Source of the DNA: Bacteroidia bacterium
GTDB lineage: Bacteria; Bacteroidota; Bacteroidia; NS11-12g; UBA955
DNA length: 64,000 bases
NCBI GenBank assembly: GCA_023228875.1
Contig: JALOAG010000009.1
Location: 36,080-100,079, forward strand
Direction of reading: 5' to 3'
How positions within the stretch are numbered: position 1 is the stretch's first letter; every line of letters starts with the position of its first letter. Positions 14,899 through 25,045 of the stretch are shown in pieces. The position numbers were made by a program, and so were the translations under genes. The notes beneath the pieces are model-generated. The model saw only the letters and a program-made list of their open reading frames with translations. It was not told where the DNA came from and did not search any database.

Positions 14899-17754
14899 AT
14901 GAGCAATAAACCAAATAGTTATAACTCCTTGATAATCAAAGGTGCAAGGCAGCATAATCTTAAATCTGTTTCTGTAGAGATACCCCATGGATCTTTTACG
15001 GTTGTTACAGGTGTTTCAGGATCGGGAAAAACATCGCTTGTCTTTGATACAATCTATGCAGAAGGACAGCGCAGATATGTGGAGAGCCTATCGTCATATG
15101 CACGTCAGTTTTTGGGGAGAATGCCCAAGCCCGAAGTTGATGTTATAGAAGGATTAGCTCCGGCTATTGCCATCGAACAAAAGATTATTACACGTAACCC
15201 ACGTTCTACGGTTGCAACCGCCACAGAGATTTATGACTATTTGAAACTACTTTTTACAAGATTAGGCAGTATTTACAGTCCGGTTTCAGGAGAAAAAGTA
15301 ATCAGACAAAGACCCGAAGATGTATGGAATTTTGTTGCTGAATTAGCTCCAAATACGTCTATTATCATTATGTCGAAACTAAAATCTTGGAATAACAAGA
15401 CGGTTGATGTGCAGAAGGAAATTGAGTCTGTTAAAAAAAGAGGCTTTGTAAGGCTTTATCATAAAAATGAAGGAGTTGTCAGATTAGATAAATTAGAGGT
15501 TACACAACTCAAAAGTTTGTACGACTGTTATTTAATTATTGACAGACTTGCACTCATGGCAGAAGATGATGAAATGCGTACTCGCTTTTTTGATTCAGTG
15601 GAAAACGCTTTTTGGGAAGGAAGCGGCAAATGCTCTTTGCTGATAGAACAAAAAGATGGCAGCACTAAGATTCGCTCTTTTGCCGATGTGTTGGAGAAAG
15701 ATGGCATTTTGTTCCAAGAACCGGATTTGAACAATATGAGTTTTAACAGTCCAGCGGGTGCTTGCCAACGATGTGAAGGCTTGGGAGAGATTAATGATAT
15801 AGACCCGGACTTAGTGATTCCCGATATTACCCTTTCTGTCTTTGACAATTGTGTTGTTCCCTGGAAGGGAGAGGTAATGAGTGTGTGGAAGCAGCATTTT
15901 TTGAAACAAGCTGTCATGGATGATTTTCCAATTCACAGGGCATACAAAGATCTCACCGAGGAACAAAAACAATATTTGTGGAACGGTACTAACAAAGCAA
16001 AAGGTATCTTTGATTTCTTTGCCCATTTAGAAGAGAAATCTTATAAAATTCAATACCGGGTGATGCTTTCACGCTATCGCGGTAGAACTATTTGCACGGA
16101 ATGTAAAGGGACAAAACTGCGCAAAGAAGCTACTTATGTAAAATTAGTTCCTAAAAAGAAATTTGAAAATCTGCCTGACAAAGTTTCATTAATGGATATA
16201 CTCCTTATGCCGGTTGAAAAAGCCTACTATTTTTTTAAAGAGGTAGAATTTGAAGGAATCCAAAATAAAGCAGTAGAGAGGGTTTTGACTGAAATAAGAA
16301 ACCGATTGGAATTTTTATATAAAACAGGATTAGGATATCTAACGCTGCATAGAATGTCAAATACGCTGAGTGGCGGAGAATCTCAAAGAGTGAGATTGGC
16401 AACCTCTTTGGGAAGTTCATTGTCAGGTTCTATTTATGTGTTAGATGAACCTAGTATTGGGTTGCACCCTCGTGACACCCTCCAATTAATTGAAGTATTG
16501 AAAGATTTGCAAAAGAAAAATAATACGGTCATTGTGGTGGAACATGAAGAAGAAATGATGAAAGCCGCTGATTACATTATTGATATTGGACCTTTGGCAG
16601 GTACACACGGTGGTGAAGTAGTTTTTGCAGGTAATTTTAATGCACTCACACATGCTACAAACTCACTTACTGCAGATTATTTAACAGGAAAAATTTGCAA
16701 CCCCATTCCTGCTTTCAGACGCAAAGCTGTCAATATGATTACCGTGAAAGGTGCTCATGAAAACAACCTAAAGTATATTGATGTTTCGTTCCCCATAGGT
16801 ACACTGACAGTTGTTACAGGAGTGAGTGGAAGCGGCAAGACAACTCTGGTAAAGAAGATTCTCTACCCTGCATTGCAAAAAAAATTAGGACTGTATTCGG
16901 GAATTAAAACCGGAAGGTTTTTGGAGCTTACAGGCAAATACGACTTGATTAAAGGGGTGGAACTGATTGACCAAAACCCCTTAGGACGTTCGTCAAGAAG
17001 CAATCCTGTTACTTTTGTTAAAGCTTGGGATGTTATACGCGATTTATTTGCGGAGCAAAGTGTTTCTAAAAACCAAAAATATAAACCTTCTTTTTTCTCT
17101 TTCAATGTGGAAGGAGGACGTTGTGAACACTGCAAGGGTGATGGTGTTCAAACGATTGAAATGCAGTTTATGGCAGATATCGTGCTTCCATGTGAATTTT
17201 GCCATGGGAAACGGTTTAAAGACGAAGTACTCGAAGTGGAATATAAAGGTAAAAATGTGGCAGAAGTGCTAGAAATGACAGTGGATGAAGCCATGATTTT
17301 CTTTGAGGATAATAAAACAATCAGTGAGAAATTGCTACCTCTACAAAAAGTCGGGCTGGGTTATATCAAGCTCGGTCAATCTTCAAACACGCTGAGTGGT
17401 GGAGAAGCCCAAAGAGTTAAACTGGCTTCATTCTTAGGTAAAGGACACGGAAGCCAACCGCTTCTTTTTATTTTTGATGAACCTACAACAGGTTTACATT
17501 TCCATGATATTTCAAAACTGCTAGGTTCGCTCAACGCGCTGATTGAAAAAGGACATTCTGTGATTGTAATTGAACACAATCCGGATATGATTAAATGTGC
17601 TGATTATGTAATAGACTTAGGACCGGAGGGAGGAGATAAAGGCGGTAACCTTGTTTTTGCGGGAACTCCCGAAGAATTAGCCAACTGCAAATCGTCCTAT
17701 ACAGGCAAATTTGTCAGTCAATTCTTTAACAAGAATACTTCAATGGCACAATAA
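14899..17754 (+). CDS. uvrA: Excinuclease ABC subunit A
   Basis: UvrA scans DNA for bulky lesions and loads UvrB in nucleotide excision repair. The 951 residues contain two ABC ATPase modules: Walker A GVSGSGKT at 38-45 and a second in the C-terminal half, signature LSGGESQRVRLA and LSGGEAQRVKLA, Walker B YVLDEPSIGLHP and FIFDEPTTGLHF. Zinc-binding pairs CQRCEGLG, CTECKGTK and CEHCKGDG...CEFCHGKR are present. It stands alone on the plus strand; uvrB and uvrC are not in the window. Confidence 0.98.
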   Translation: MSNKPNSYNSLIIKGARQHNLKSVSVEIPHGSFTVVTGVSGSGKTSLVFDTIYAEGQRRYVESLSSYARQFLGRMPKPEVDVIEGLAPAIAIEQKIITRNPRSTVATATEIYDYLKLLFTRLGSIYSPVSGEKVIRQRPEDVWNFVAELAPNTSIIIMSKLKSWNNKTVDVQKEIESVKKRGFVRLYHKNEGVVRLDKLEVTQLKSLYDCYLIIDRLALMAEDDEMRTRFFDSVENAFWEGSGKCSLLIEQKDGSTKIRSFADVLEKDGILFQEPDLNNMSFNSPAGACQRCEGLGEINDIDPDLVIPDITLSVFDNCVVPWKGEVMSVWKQHFLKQAVMDDFPIHRAYKDLTEEQKQYLWNGTNKAKGIFDFFAHLEEKSYKIQYRVMLSRYRGRTICTECKGTKLRKEATYVKLVPKKKFENLPDKVSLMDILLMPVEKAYYFFKEVEFEGIQNKAVERVLTEIRNRLEFLYKTGLGYLTLHRMSNTLSGGESQRVRLATSLGSSLSGSIYVLDEPSIGLHPRDTLQLIEVLKDLQKKNNTVIVVEHEEEMMKAADYIIDIGPLAGTHGGEVVFAGNFNALTHATNSLTADYLTGKICNPIPAFRRKAVNMITVKGAHENNLKYIDVSFPIGTLTVVTGVSGSGKTTLVKKILYPALQKKLGLYSGIKTGRFLELTGKYDLIKGVELIDQNPLGRSSRSNPVTFVKAWDVIRDLFAEQSVSKNQKYKPSFFSFNVEGGRCEHCKGDGVQTIEMQFMADIVLPCEFCHGKRFKDEVLEVEYKGKNVAEVLEMTVDEAMIFFEDNKTISEKLLPLQKVGLGYIKLGQSSNTLSGGEAQRVKLASFLGKGHGSQPLLFIFDEPTTGLHFHDISKLLGSLNALIEKGHSVIVIEHNPDMIKCADYVIDLGPEGGDKGGNLVFAGTPEELANCKSSYTGKFVSQFFNKNTSMAQ

Positions 17755-18019
17755 GTTCGTTGTCCTACTTTCAAAAAGAATAAAATGAAAAGAAGCAGGC
17801 AGAGTTGGTTGATTTACTTGTTACGGTAAGTATCCTCCAACACAATACCCATGCCTTAACTACTACAAAACCCGGTCAAACCAAGTTTTTAGTTATAAAA
17901 CGACTTTAAAGTAAACCAAGTGATAGAATCACGTTTGGAAAGCCCCGATTTAACGCAAATGATCTTTCCTTGGGTTTTTACTATGTTTTGAACAGATGGA
18001 ATAATTCAGACTTTATCCT

Positions 18020-19855
18020 TTACTCCACAGTAACACTTTTAGCCAAGTTGCGAGGTTGATCTACGTTACAACCGCGCATAACAGCAATGTGATAAGAGAG
18101 TAATTGCAGCGGAATGGTGGTTAACAAAGGAGAGAAGATTTCATCGGTTTCGGGAACTTCGATCACATAATCAGCCATGTTTCTCACTTGGCTGTCCCCT
18201 TCATTAACAATAGCTATCACAATTCCCTTTCTGGCTTTTACTTCTTGTATATTACTTATCATTTTCTCGTAGTGTCCCTTTTTAATTGCAATAAACACAA
18301 CCGGCATTTGGTCGTCTATCAGTGCAATAGGACCGTGTTTCATCTCGGCAGCAGGATATCCTTCTGCATGGATATAAGAGATTTCTTTTAGTTTAAGTGC
18401 ACCTTCTAACGCAACCGGAAAGTTAACTCCGCGTCCTAAATACAGAAAATTGTGAGAATCTTTAAACTTCTTTGATATTTCAATGATTTTCTCATTGAGT
18501 TCCAATGTTTTTTCAACCTTAGCAGGAATGTTCTCTAATTCTGCCATGTACAATTTCAGTTGAGATTTGCTGATTGTTCCTCTAAGATCCGCAAGTGCCA
18601 AAGCTAACAATGAGAGAACAGTAACTTGAGAGGTGAAAGCTTTGGTAGAAGCCACACCAATTTCAGGACCTGCATGTGTATATGCTCCTGCATCGCTCAT
18701 TCGAGGGATGGAAGAACCAACTACGTTACAAACACCAAAGACAGTTGCATTATGTTCCTTAGCCAATGACATGGCTGCAAGCGTGTCTGCGGTTTCGCCA
18801 CTTTGAGAAATGGCAATATACAAATCATCTTTGCTGATAACAGGGTTCCTATATCTGAACTCGGAGGCATATTCAACTTCAACTTGAATACGCGCTAACT
18901 CCTCAAACAAATATTCAGCTACAAGTCCGGCATGCCAGCTTGTACCGCAGCCCAGCATCACAATTCGATTGATATTTTTTAATTTTTCCTCGTATTCCTG
19001 AAGGCTTCTCATCATAAATTGACCTGTTGTAGAGTCAATTCTGCCTCTGAATGAATCAAGGATAGATTTGGGTTGTTCAAAGATTTCTTTTAGCATGAAA
19101 TGCTCAAAACCACCTTTCTCAATGGCATCTAAGTTGATTTCTAACTCTTGAATGTAGGGAGATTTAACAACGTCTTCTATTGTTTTGATGGTGAGTTTGC
19201 CATTATTAATAAAAACCATTTCTCCATCATTCAAATAGGTAACTTTTCTTGTGTATTCAACAATCGGTGTTGCGTCAGAAGCAAGAAAATACTCACCTTC
19301 TTCACCATATCCAATTACGAGCGGACTTCCTTTTCTTGCAGCAATCAATTTACCTGAGTCATTGCGCGACAATATCACAATAGCATAAGCACCCACAACT
19401 TGGTTGAGTGCAAGGCGTACTGCTTCTTCCAATGAACACTCTTCTCTTTCTTTGATTTCTTCAACCAAATGAATCAGCACTTCAGTATCGGTTTCACTTT
19501 GAAACACGTGCCCTTTTCTCATCAGAGCTTCTTTTAAAGAATTGTAATTTTCAATAATACCATTGTGAATGACCGCCATATCGCCACTTTGACTCAAATG
19601 AGGATGAGCGTTGATATCGTTTGGAACACCATGGGTTGCCCAACGGGTATGTCCCATTCCAATTTTTTGAGGCATTTTGGGTGGAATAATGTTTTCTAAA
19701 TCAACAACCTTACCTTTGGTTTTAAAAACATGTAGCTTACTGTCTAACAACGCAACTCCGGCACTGTCATAACCTCTGTACTCTAATCGCTTTAAGCCTT
19801 TAATAATAACAGGCAGCGCTTCTCTTTGTCCGATGTAACCTACAATTCCACACAT
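18020..19855 (-). CDS. glmS: Glutamine-fructose-6-phosphate aminotransferase (isomerizing)
   Basis: GlmS makes glucosamine-6-phosphate for peptidoglycan and lipid A. The 611 residues start MCGIVGYIGQREA, where Cys2 is the glutaminase nucleophile after Met removal. The N-terminal glutaminase (1-240) is followed by two SIS sugar-isomerase domains (GCGTSWHAG, SQSGETADT, STKAFTSQ) and the conserved C-terminal DQPRNLAKSVTVE. It lies 10 bases downstream of metK on the same strand, so the two are probably co-transcribed. No glmS ribozyme is seen, as there is no room for a leader. Confidence 0.98.
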   Translation of the reverse strand: MCGIVGYIGQREALPVIIKGLKRLEYRGYDSAGVALLDSKLHVFKTKGKVVDLENIIPPKMPQKIGMGHTRWATHGVPNDINAHPHLSQSGDMAVIHNGIIENYNSLKEALMRKGHVFQSETDTEVLIHLVEEIKEREECSLEEAVRLALNQVVGAYAIVILSRNDSGKLIAARKGSPLVIGYGEEGEYFLASDATPIVEYTRKVTYLNDGEMVFINNGKLTIKTIEDVVKSPYIQELEINLDAIEKGGFEHFMLKEIFEQPKSILDSFRGRIDSTTGQFMMRSLQEYEEKLKNINRIVMLGCGTSWHAGLVAEYLFEELARIQVEVEYASEFRYRNPVISKDDLYIAISQSGETADTLAAMSLAKEHNATVFGVCNVVGSSIPRMSDAGAYTHAGPEIGVASTKAFTSQVTVLSLLALALADLRGTISKSQLKLYMAELENIPAKVEKTLELNEKIIEISKKFKDSHNFLYLGRGVNFPVALEGALKLKEISYIHAEGYPAAEMKHGPIALIDDQMPVVFIAIKKGHYEKMISNIQEVKARKGIVIAIVNEGDSQVRNMADYVIEVPETDEIFSPLLTTIPLQLLSYHIAVMRGCNVDQPRNLAKSVTVE

Positions 19856-19865
19856 GTTTTTTAGT

Positions 19866-21164
19866 TTATTTTAAATTGAATTCTTTTTTAAAAATCTTAA
19901 TATGATTTAACTCTTCCCAAGGGAATAGTTTTACTTTAATTTTCTTAGTTTCTATTTTGCCGAAGGTAGGTCTTTCAAAGGTCTTTTCAACTACTTGAGG
20001 CTCTCTGCCCATGTGACCGTAAGATGCAGTTTCAGAGTAAATAGGTGTTCTGAGATTGAACATTTTCTCAATACTGTAAGGTCTAAGGTCAACTATTTTC
20101 ATAAGTTTTTCAGCAATTTTTCCGTCAGACATTTTAACCTTAGCAGTGCCATAGGTGTTTACATAAAGACCAACCGGGTCTTTTTCACCAATAGCATATC
20201 CAACTTGCACTAACACTTCTTCGGCAATGCCGGCAGCAACCATATTTTTGGCAATATATCTCATGGCATAAGCAGCAGAACGGTCAACTTTTGAAGGATC
20301 TTTTCCGCTAAATGCACCACCGCCATGAGCACCTTTACCCCCATAAGTATCTACAATTATTTTTCTACCGGTTAAACCTGTGTCACCATGAGGACCTCCG
20401 ATTACAAATTTTCCTGTCGGGTTTACCAAGTACTTTACATCCTTGTTAAAAAAGGGTTTGAAGTATGGATATTTCTTTAATACTCTTGGGATTAATACAT
20501 TGATTACATCCTCTTTGATTTTGCATTGCATTTCTTTATCTGCCTTAGCAATATCAGCTGTTTTAGAAGATTTTGCAGTTACAAATTCATCATGTTGAGT
20601 TGAAACAACTATAGTTTCAATTCTTTTAGGCTTGTTGTCATCCCCATATTCTACTGTAACTTGAGATTTGGAATCAGGTCTCAAATAGGTCATTTTCTTG
20701 CCTTCTCTTCTGATTTCGGCAAGTTCTCTCAACAGGCAATGCGAAAGGTCAAGCGACAGTGGCATATAACTCTGTGTTTCATTGCTTGCATAACCGAACA
20801 TGATACCTTGGTCTCCGGCACCTTGGTCTTCCAATTTTTTAGTTTCCACTCCTCTATTGATATCGGGCGATTGCTCATGTATAGCAGAAAAAACACCGCA
20901 ACCATTGGCTTCAAACATATATTCAGATTTTGTATATCCTATTTTGGCAATGACATCTCGCGAAATCTTTTGAATATCAATATAGGTGTCTGATTTTACT
21001 TCACCTGCTAATACAACCTGACCGGTTGTAACTAAAGTTTCACATGCTACTTTGGATTTTGGATCCCAAGCAAGAAAATTATCTAAAAGCGCGTCTGAAA
21101 TTTGGTCGGCAACTTTATCCGGGTGTCCTTCTGATACAGACTCTGATGTAAATAGATATGACAT
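19866..21164 (-). CDS. metK: S-adenosylmethionine synthase
   Basis: MetK joins methionine and ATP to S-adenosylmethionine. From the ATG at 21164 it has 432 residues and begins MSYLFTSESVSEGHPDKVAD; an upstream in-frame start only adds non-homologous sequence across the promoter. ATP and metal motifs are visible: GHPDKVADQISDA, DQGIMFGYA and GGGAFSGKDPSKVDRSAAY. A TACCTTTG box on the minus strand at 21189-21196 gives a short leader of about 20 bases. That is too short for a SAM riboswitch, and none is recognised. Confidence 0.98.
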   Translation of the reverse strand: MSYLFTSESVSEGHPDKVADQISDALLDNFLAWDPKSKVACETLVTTGQVVLAGEVKSDTYIDIQKISRDVIAKIGYTKSEYMFEANGCGVFSAIHEQSPDINRGVETKKLEDQGAGDQGIMFGYASNETQSYMPLSLDLSHCLLRELAEIRREGKKMTYLRPDSKSQVTVEYGDDNKPKRIETIVVSTQHDEFVTAKSSKTADIAKADKEMQCKIKEDVINVLIPRVLKKYPYFKPFFNKDVKYLVNPTGKFVIGGPHGDTGLTGRKIIVDTYGGKGAHGGGAFSGKDPSKVDRSAAYAMRYIAKNMVAAGIAEEVLVQVGYAIGEKDPVGLYVNTYGTAKVKMSDGKIAEKLMKIVDLRPYSIEKMFNLRTPIYSETASYGHMGREPQVVEKTFERPTFGKIETKKIKVKLFPWEELNHIKIFKKEFNLK

Positions 21165-21188
21165 TGTGTTGTGTTTTTTTAGGTTGCG

Positions 21189-21196
21189 CAAAGGTA
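21189..21196 (-). promoter_or_regulatory. -7 box (TACCTTTG) of the metK promoter
   Basis: On the minus strand TACCTTTG fits TAnnTTTG, 24 bases upstream of the metK ATG. No clear -33 TTG is present. Confidence 0.4.
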
Positions 21197-21293
21197 TAGA
21201 AAAATGCCAATGAAAAATATTGCTCAAACTCACGTATTAGCACTTTTCCCAATAAGGGTTTCAATGCCAACTAAAGACGTTTTGTGCTTGGGC

Positions 21294-22010
21294 TCACTTA
21301 TCAGGCAGCTCACAGCATTTCATCTTGTCTTGTTTAAGGCTAGGGCTAAAGTAGGGGATGTTAAGGTTCATTCCTCTCAGAATCATTAGCAAACCCATCA
21401 ATCCTATAATGTAAGGAGAAATTTTGCGGATGGTGTTTCGCAATGATAGTTGAATCATATTGCCGGCAATACTCACGAGCATCATTGCAGGGAGTGTACC
21501 TAATCCAAAAAAAGCCATAAAAACCGCTGACTGCCAAGGTGAAGCAAATGCTACGGCACCGGTAATTGCCATATATACCAAACCGCAAGGTAGAAGACCG
21601 TTTAAAAGTCCTATTATACTTAACACCAAAGGGTTTTTGTGTTGAAATAATGGAGCCATTGTTTTGCTTAATGTTCTGTTCCATTGTTGAAGCCATGTTG
21701 AATTACCCATAATCCTTTTGCCAACTAACATCAAGATAAACATCAGCATTAGGAGGATTCCCAAAATTATTGAGAGGAGCTGTTGTGAAGAAAATAGCAC
21801 AAAGGTTTTTCCAATCATTCCGAATAATGCACCTAAAATAGCATAGGTAACCACCCTTCCGAGATTATAAGAGATAATGCCTAGTGTTTTTCTGATTCCT
21901 GAAAGATGACCAACTGGCAATGATAGTGCTATAGGACCACACATCCCTACACAATGAAAACTGCCTAAGAATCCAAGTGTGAGCGCGGGTATGATGATCA
22001 GTGTAAACAA
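21294..22010 (-). CDS. TauE/SafE-like membrane protein of the cbb3 oxidase cluster
   Basis: 238 residues, about six hydrophobic segments. The first carries a conserved FHCVGMCGPIAL motif with two cysteines, as in the heavy-metal/copper-linked SafE-like (UreH-type) proteins found next to cco genes. The reading frame has no ATG at the front, so TTG at 22010 is the best start. It is the last gene of the cco operon, 55 bases after ccoH. A role in copper supply or maturation of the oxidase is inferred from context. Confidence 0.75.
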   Translation of the reverse strand: MFTLIIIPALTLGFLGSFHCVGMCGPIALSLPVGHLSGIRKTLGIISYNLGRVVTYAILGALFGMIGKTFVLFSSQQLLSIILGILLMLMFILMLVGKRIMGNSTWLQQWNRTLSKTMAPLFQHKNPLVLSIIGLLNGLLPCGLVYMAITGAVAFASPWQSAVFMAFFGLGTLPAMMLVSIAGNMIQLSLRNTIRKISPYIIGLMGLLMILRGMNLNIPYFSPSLKQDKMKCCELPDK

Positions 22011-22064
22011 TAGAAGAACAGGAAAATCAACATGCGAATATCGCTGCTATAATTTGTATAAGGG

Positions 22065-22529
22065 CTATTTTTTAACGAAGAAAGGTTGCTCCACATCATA
22101 ACTTTTGTCGTTCATAGTCCAACCGCCTTTGAGAATGTATTTGCCGGATAGCAACTTGTTTCCTTCAATTATTATCATTCCATCTTTGTCAAGCTCAAGG
22201 GGCACGACTATATCCATGTTTTGATCGGAGGGTCTGTATAGAACCAGCTCTCCTTCAATGTTCTGAGCGATACATTCTTTAGGAAATTGTATCATTAAAA
22301 ACTTGCCATCAAAGTGAATGTCAATCTTAGAAGAGAGGCTCTTTGTGTTGGCAAGTGCAGACTTTTTTTGGTCATATTTTAGTTCTGCACTGTAATAATC
22401 TTTCTCAACCATTGAAAAGCTTACTTTGGTTGTTTGATATACCAGAAAAAGTATTGCAATTGCTCCCAGACACAGAGTGATTACAATGCCTGTTCCCCAA
22501 TTCCAAAAACCATATTTTCTTTCTTTCAT
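22065..22529 (-). CDS. ccoH: FixH/CcoH family cbb3 oxidase assembly protein
   Basis: 154 residues with one N-terminal membrane anchor (about 12-34: WGTGIVITLCLGAIAILFLV) and a periplasmic beta-rich domain containing EKDYYSAELKYDQ, characteristic of FixH. CcoH/FixH stabilises the assembling cbb3 oxidase in proteobacteria. The gene starts 6 bases after ccoG. Confidence 0.85.
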   Translation of the reverse strand: MKERKYGFWNWGTGIVITLCLGAIAILFLVYQTTKVSFSMVEKDYYSAELKYDQKKSALANTKSLSSKIDIHFDGKFLMIQFPKECIAQNIEGELVLYRPSDQNMDIVVPLELDKDGMIIIEGNKLLSGKYILKGGWTMNDKSYDVEQPFFVKK

Positions 22530-22535
22530 ATAGTG

Positions 22536-23960
22536 TTAATTCATGGCCGCAATAGGACCTAAGAAGTTTGTTTTCAAAGTTTTTATCTTTTCTCCTTGTT
22601 CATATAGTCCGATTTTGATTTCATTTTTACGGTTCTTAACTTCGGTTTTGGGCAGAATCACAAAAAATGTAGCCGAAGAATAATCATCTGCCTTTCCTGC
22701 AATATATGGCTTACCAACGTATTGAATAGCACCATTCATATCTTCTAATCTAAGCTCAAACATCCTATTGGTGAGTGTCTTGTTGATGATTTTGATATTA
22801 AATAAGTTTGAAATACTATCAGTACCTTTTTCTTGGTATAGCAGCCCGGGAGTTCTCAATATCTGACCTGTAATATTACTACGAGAAGCTAATAAACTCA
22901 CGATACATACAAGAAGGAAAATTAAGGCAGCAGAATAAAGCTTGAGTCTTTTAGTAAAAGTAAATGCTTTATTATTTGCGATATTAAACTCAGAATCATA
23001 CCGTATCAATCCCTTAGGGCGACCGGTTTTTTCCATCATAAAATCACAAGCATCGATACAAGCGGTACAATTCACACATTCTAATTGAGTTCCGTTCCTG
23101 ATGTCTATCCCGGTAGGGCATACATTTACACACTGAAAACAATCAATACAGTCACCCAAGTCCCCTTGGTCTTTTTTAAACTTTCCTCTGGGCTCTCCGC
23201 GTCCGTAGTCATAAGCAACAACAATACTGTGTTTGTCTAATAACACACTTTGCATACGACCATAAGGGCAGATATTTGTACAGACTTGTTCTCTCAGAAA
23301 TACATATACACCAAAGAAAACAGCAGTAAAAATTATAATACCTATAAAGCCCGCAAGATGTTGACTAACAGGCTCTGTAATAATTTTAAACAGCTCGTCC
23401 ACACCGATGATATAGGAAAGAAAAGTATTAGCAATGATGAAAGAAAGCAGTGCATAAATCCCATATCGAAGAGAAAAAATTCCGACTTTTTTGGCAGACA
23501 TAGGTGCATTTGACCATTTCCTATGATTTGCGGGTGTTCCTAAAATTAGAAAATCCACCCTTCGGAACAACATCTCCATAAAAATAGTTTGAGGGCAAAT
23601 CCAACCACAGAATATTCTGCCATAAGCCACCGTAAAGATTGCAATAAATAGAATGGCTGCCAGCATAATTAATCCCAATACAAAGAAATCTTGGGGCCAA
23701 AATGCTTTTCCGAATAAGATGAATTTCCCATTAAAAAAATCAAAGAGCAATAAGGGTCTCCCATTCACTTTAATAAAAGGAACAGTAAAGAAAGCAGCAT
23801 AATATAAAACAGCCAAAACGGCACGTCTATTAAACCACTTACCTTTTGGTTTTGTTGGTTTGATGTACTTTGATTTACCGTCTTCTGAAACAGTTGTGAG
23901 ATGGTCGCGAAAGGATTGATCCCATAAGGGAATGTCTTTATTACTTAATTCCTCATTCAT
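22536..23960 (-). CDS. ccoG: Cytochrome c oxidase accessory protein CcoG (FixG, RdxA)
   Basis: 474 residues. Five or so membrane segments hold a polyferredoxin region: CGWICPQTIFMEMLFRR, CTNICPYGRMQ, and two 4Fe-4S motifs, CIDCFQCVNVCP and CVNCTACIDACD. CcoG acts as a cupric reductase in cbb3 oxidase biogenesis. The C-terminal 120 residues are an Ig-like periplasmic domain typical of the family. It lies 11 bases after ccoP. Confidence 0.95.
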   Translation of the reverse strand: MNEELSNKDIPLWDQSFRDHLTTVSEDGKSKYIKPTKPKGKWFNRRAVLAVLYYAAFFTVPFIKVNGRPLLLFDFFNGKFILFGKAFWPQDFFVLGLIMLAAILFIAIFTVAYGRIFCGWICPQTIFMEMLFRRVDFLILGTPANHRKWSNAPMSAKKVGIFSLRYGIYALLSFIIANTFLSYIIGVDELFKIITEPVSQHLAGFIGIIIFTAVFFGVYVFLREQVCTNICPYGRMQSVLLDKHSIVVAYDYGRGEPRGKFKKDQGDLGDCIDCFQCVNVCPTGIDIRNGTQLECVNCTACIDACDFMMEKTGRPKGLIRYDSEFNIANNKAFTFTKRLKLYSAALIFLLVCIVSLLASRSNITGQILRTPGLLYQEKGTDSISNLFNIKIINKTLTNRMFELRLEDMNGAIQYVGKPYIAGKADDYSSATFFVILPKTEVKNRKNEIKIGLYEQGEKIKTLKTNFLGPIAAMN

Positions 23961-23971
23961 TTAAGCAATAC

Positions 23972-24835
23972 TTAATTTTTGATTAAATCACCTTCAGGTT
24001 CTTTGGCACTTTGAGGAGTGGTTCCGTGAAGAGATTTGACAAAGTTTGTTATTTGAACGATTTGTTTATCAGAAAAATTTGCCTGCCATGCAACCATTCC
24101 CGTACCCGGCACACCGTATTTAATGGTTTTAAAAATATCATTCAAGGTGTTGCCGTGCATCCAATAATCATCAGTTAAGTTTGGACCTATTAGTCCTCCA
24201 CCGTCATTCAAATGACAAGCAGAGCAGTTTTTCTCAAAAATCTCTTTTCCTTTTGCGATTTCACCGGCATCAGTTATTGCTTGGATATTGTTTTCGTCAA
24301 CTTGATTGCCTGATTTTGCCAAGTATTCTGCTTTTGCTTGTTCGGCATGCGCATTCGCAATAGCAAGTTCTTCTAATTGAAGCGGTGCATTTTTTCCTAC
24401 AAAATAAACCCACATATACACTACGGCAAATACCATACTGATTCTAAAACCCCATTTCCACCATGGAGGAGTAGGATTATCTAACTCACGGATTCCATCA
24501 TAGTCATGCCCTAAGTCAATGGCAGCTTCAGATTCAGAATCTAAACTCCTTGTTTCGTTAAGCTGTTCAAGCCATGAACGTTTTTTAATCCCTTTCTTTT
24601 CATTGATTTCTTTTATCATGGGTGCGATTTGCTTGTTGATAGACAAAATGAATAACAAGATCGCTATGATAATCAATGCCAAGATGCTTGAAATGATATA
24701 AAAATAACCTGATGAAATTTCATTCGTATTGTTTGTTATTTCTTCTGCTGCTTCCGCAAATAATCCTGCAATTGGCATAGTGATGAATGTCAAAACAGCT
24801 GTAATCTGAATAAAAATCTTATGTGTCTTTTTCAT
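23972..24835 (-). CDS. ccoP: cbb3-type cytochrome c oxidase subunit III (CcoP), mono-heme form
   Basis: 287 residues with hydrophobic segments at the N-terminus (about 5-28) and at about 45-66, and a third at about 130-148 (WGFRISMVFAVVYMWVYFVG). One cytochrome c domain follows with CSACH and the distal methionine in GTGMVAW. Proteobacterial CcoP carries two CxxCH sites; here only one is present. The long cytoplasmic linker between segments 2 and 3 (EINEKKGIKKRSWLEQLNET) is typical of Bacteroidota. It passes electrons to CcoO/CcoN. Confidence 0.93.
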   Translation of the reverse strand: MKKTHKIFIQITAVLTFITMPIAGLFAEAAEEITNNTNEISSGYFYIISSILALIIIAILLFILSINKQIAPMIKEINEKKGIKKRSWLEQLNETRSLDSESEAAIDLGHDYDGIRELDNPTPPWWKWGFRISMVFAVVYMWVYFVGKNAPLQLEELAIANAHAEQAKAEYLAKSGNQVDENNIQAITDAGEIAKGKEIFEKNCSACHLNDGGGLIGPNLTDDYWMHGNTLNDIFKTIKYGVPGTGMVAWQANFSDKQIVQITNFVKSLHGTTPQSAKEPEGDLIKN

Positions 24836-24839
24836 GTTA

Positions 24840-25037
24840 TTATTGTTGATTGTGGATGTTTAATGATTCGTCTTGATTGTCATCTAAGGGAATCCTTTTG
24901 ATTTCATTGATTGTTTTTTTACTCTTAGAAAAAATCAAAATCACCGCAAGGATAAAGATAGTCATAAATAATATCAGCGTGATGATAGGATATATGCTCA
25001 CTCCTTCGATAGATCTTAAAGAATTAATAAACCTCAT
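24840..25037 (-). CDS. Small CcoQ-like membrane subunit
   Basis: 65 residues with one transmembrane helix (about 15-38: IYPIITLILFMTIFILAVILIF) and a charged C-terminal tail. Its place between ccoNO and ccoP, its size and its topology match CcoQ, although sequence conservation in CcoQ is poor. It lies 8 bases after ccoNO and 4 before ccoP, in the same operon. Confidence 0.7.
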   Translation of the reverse strand: MRFINSLRSIEGVSIYPIITLILFMTIFILAVILIFSKSKKTINEIKRIPLDDNQDESLNIHNQQ

Positions 25038-25045
25038 TGATTCAA

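Noticed and set aside
17755..18019. Possible decayed gene between uvrA and glmS
   Set aside because: Short protein-like stretches are interrupted by stops in all frames, and no family could be recognised.
21165..21293. SAM riboswitch before metK
   Set aside because: The -7 box leaves a leader of about 20 bases, and no known SAM motif is recognisable.
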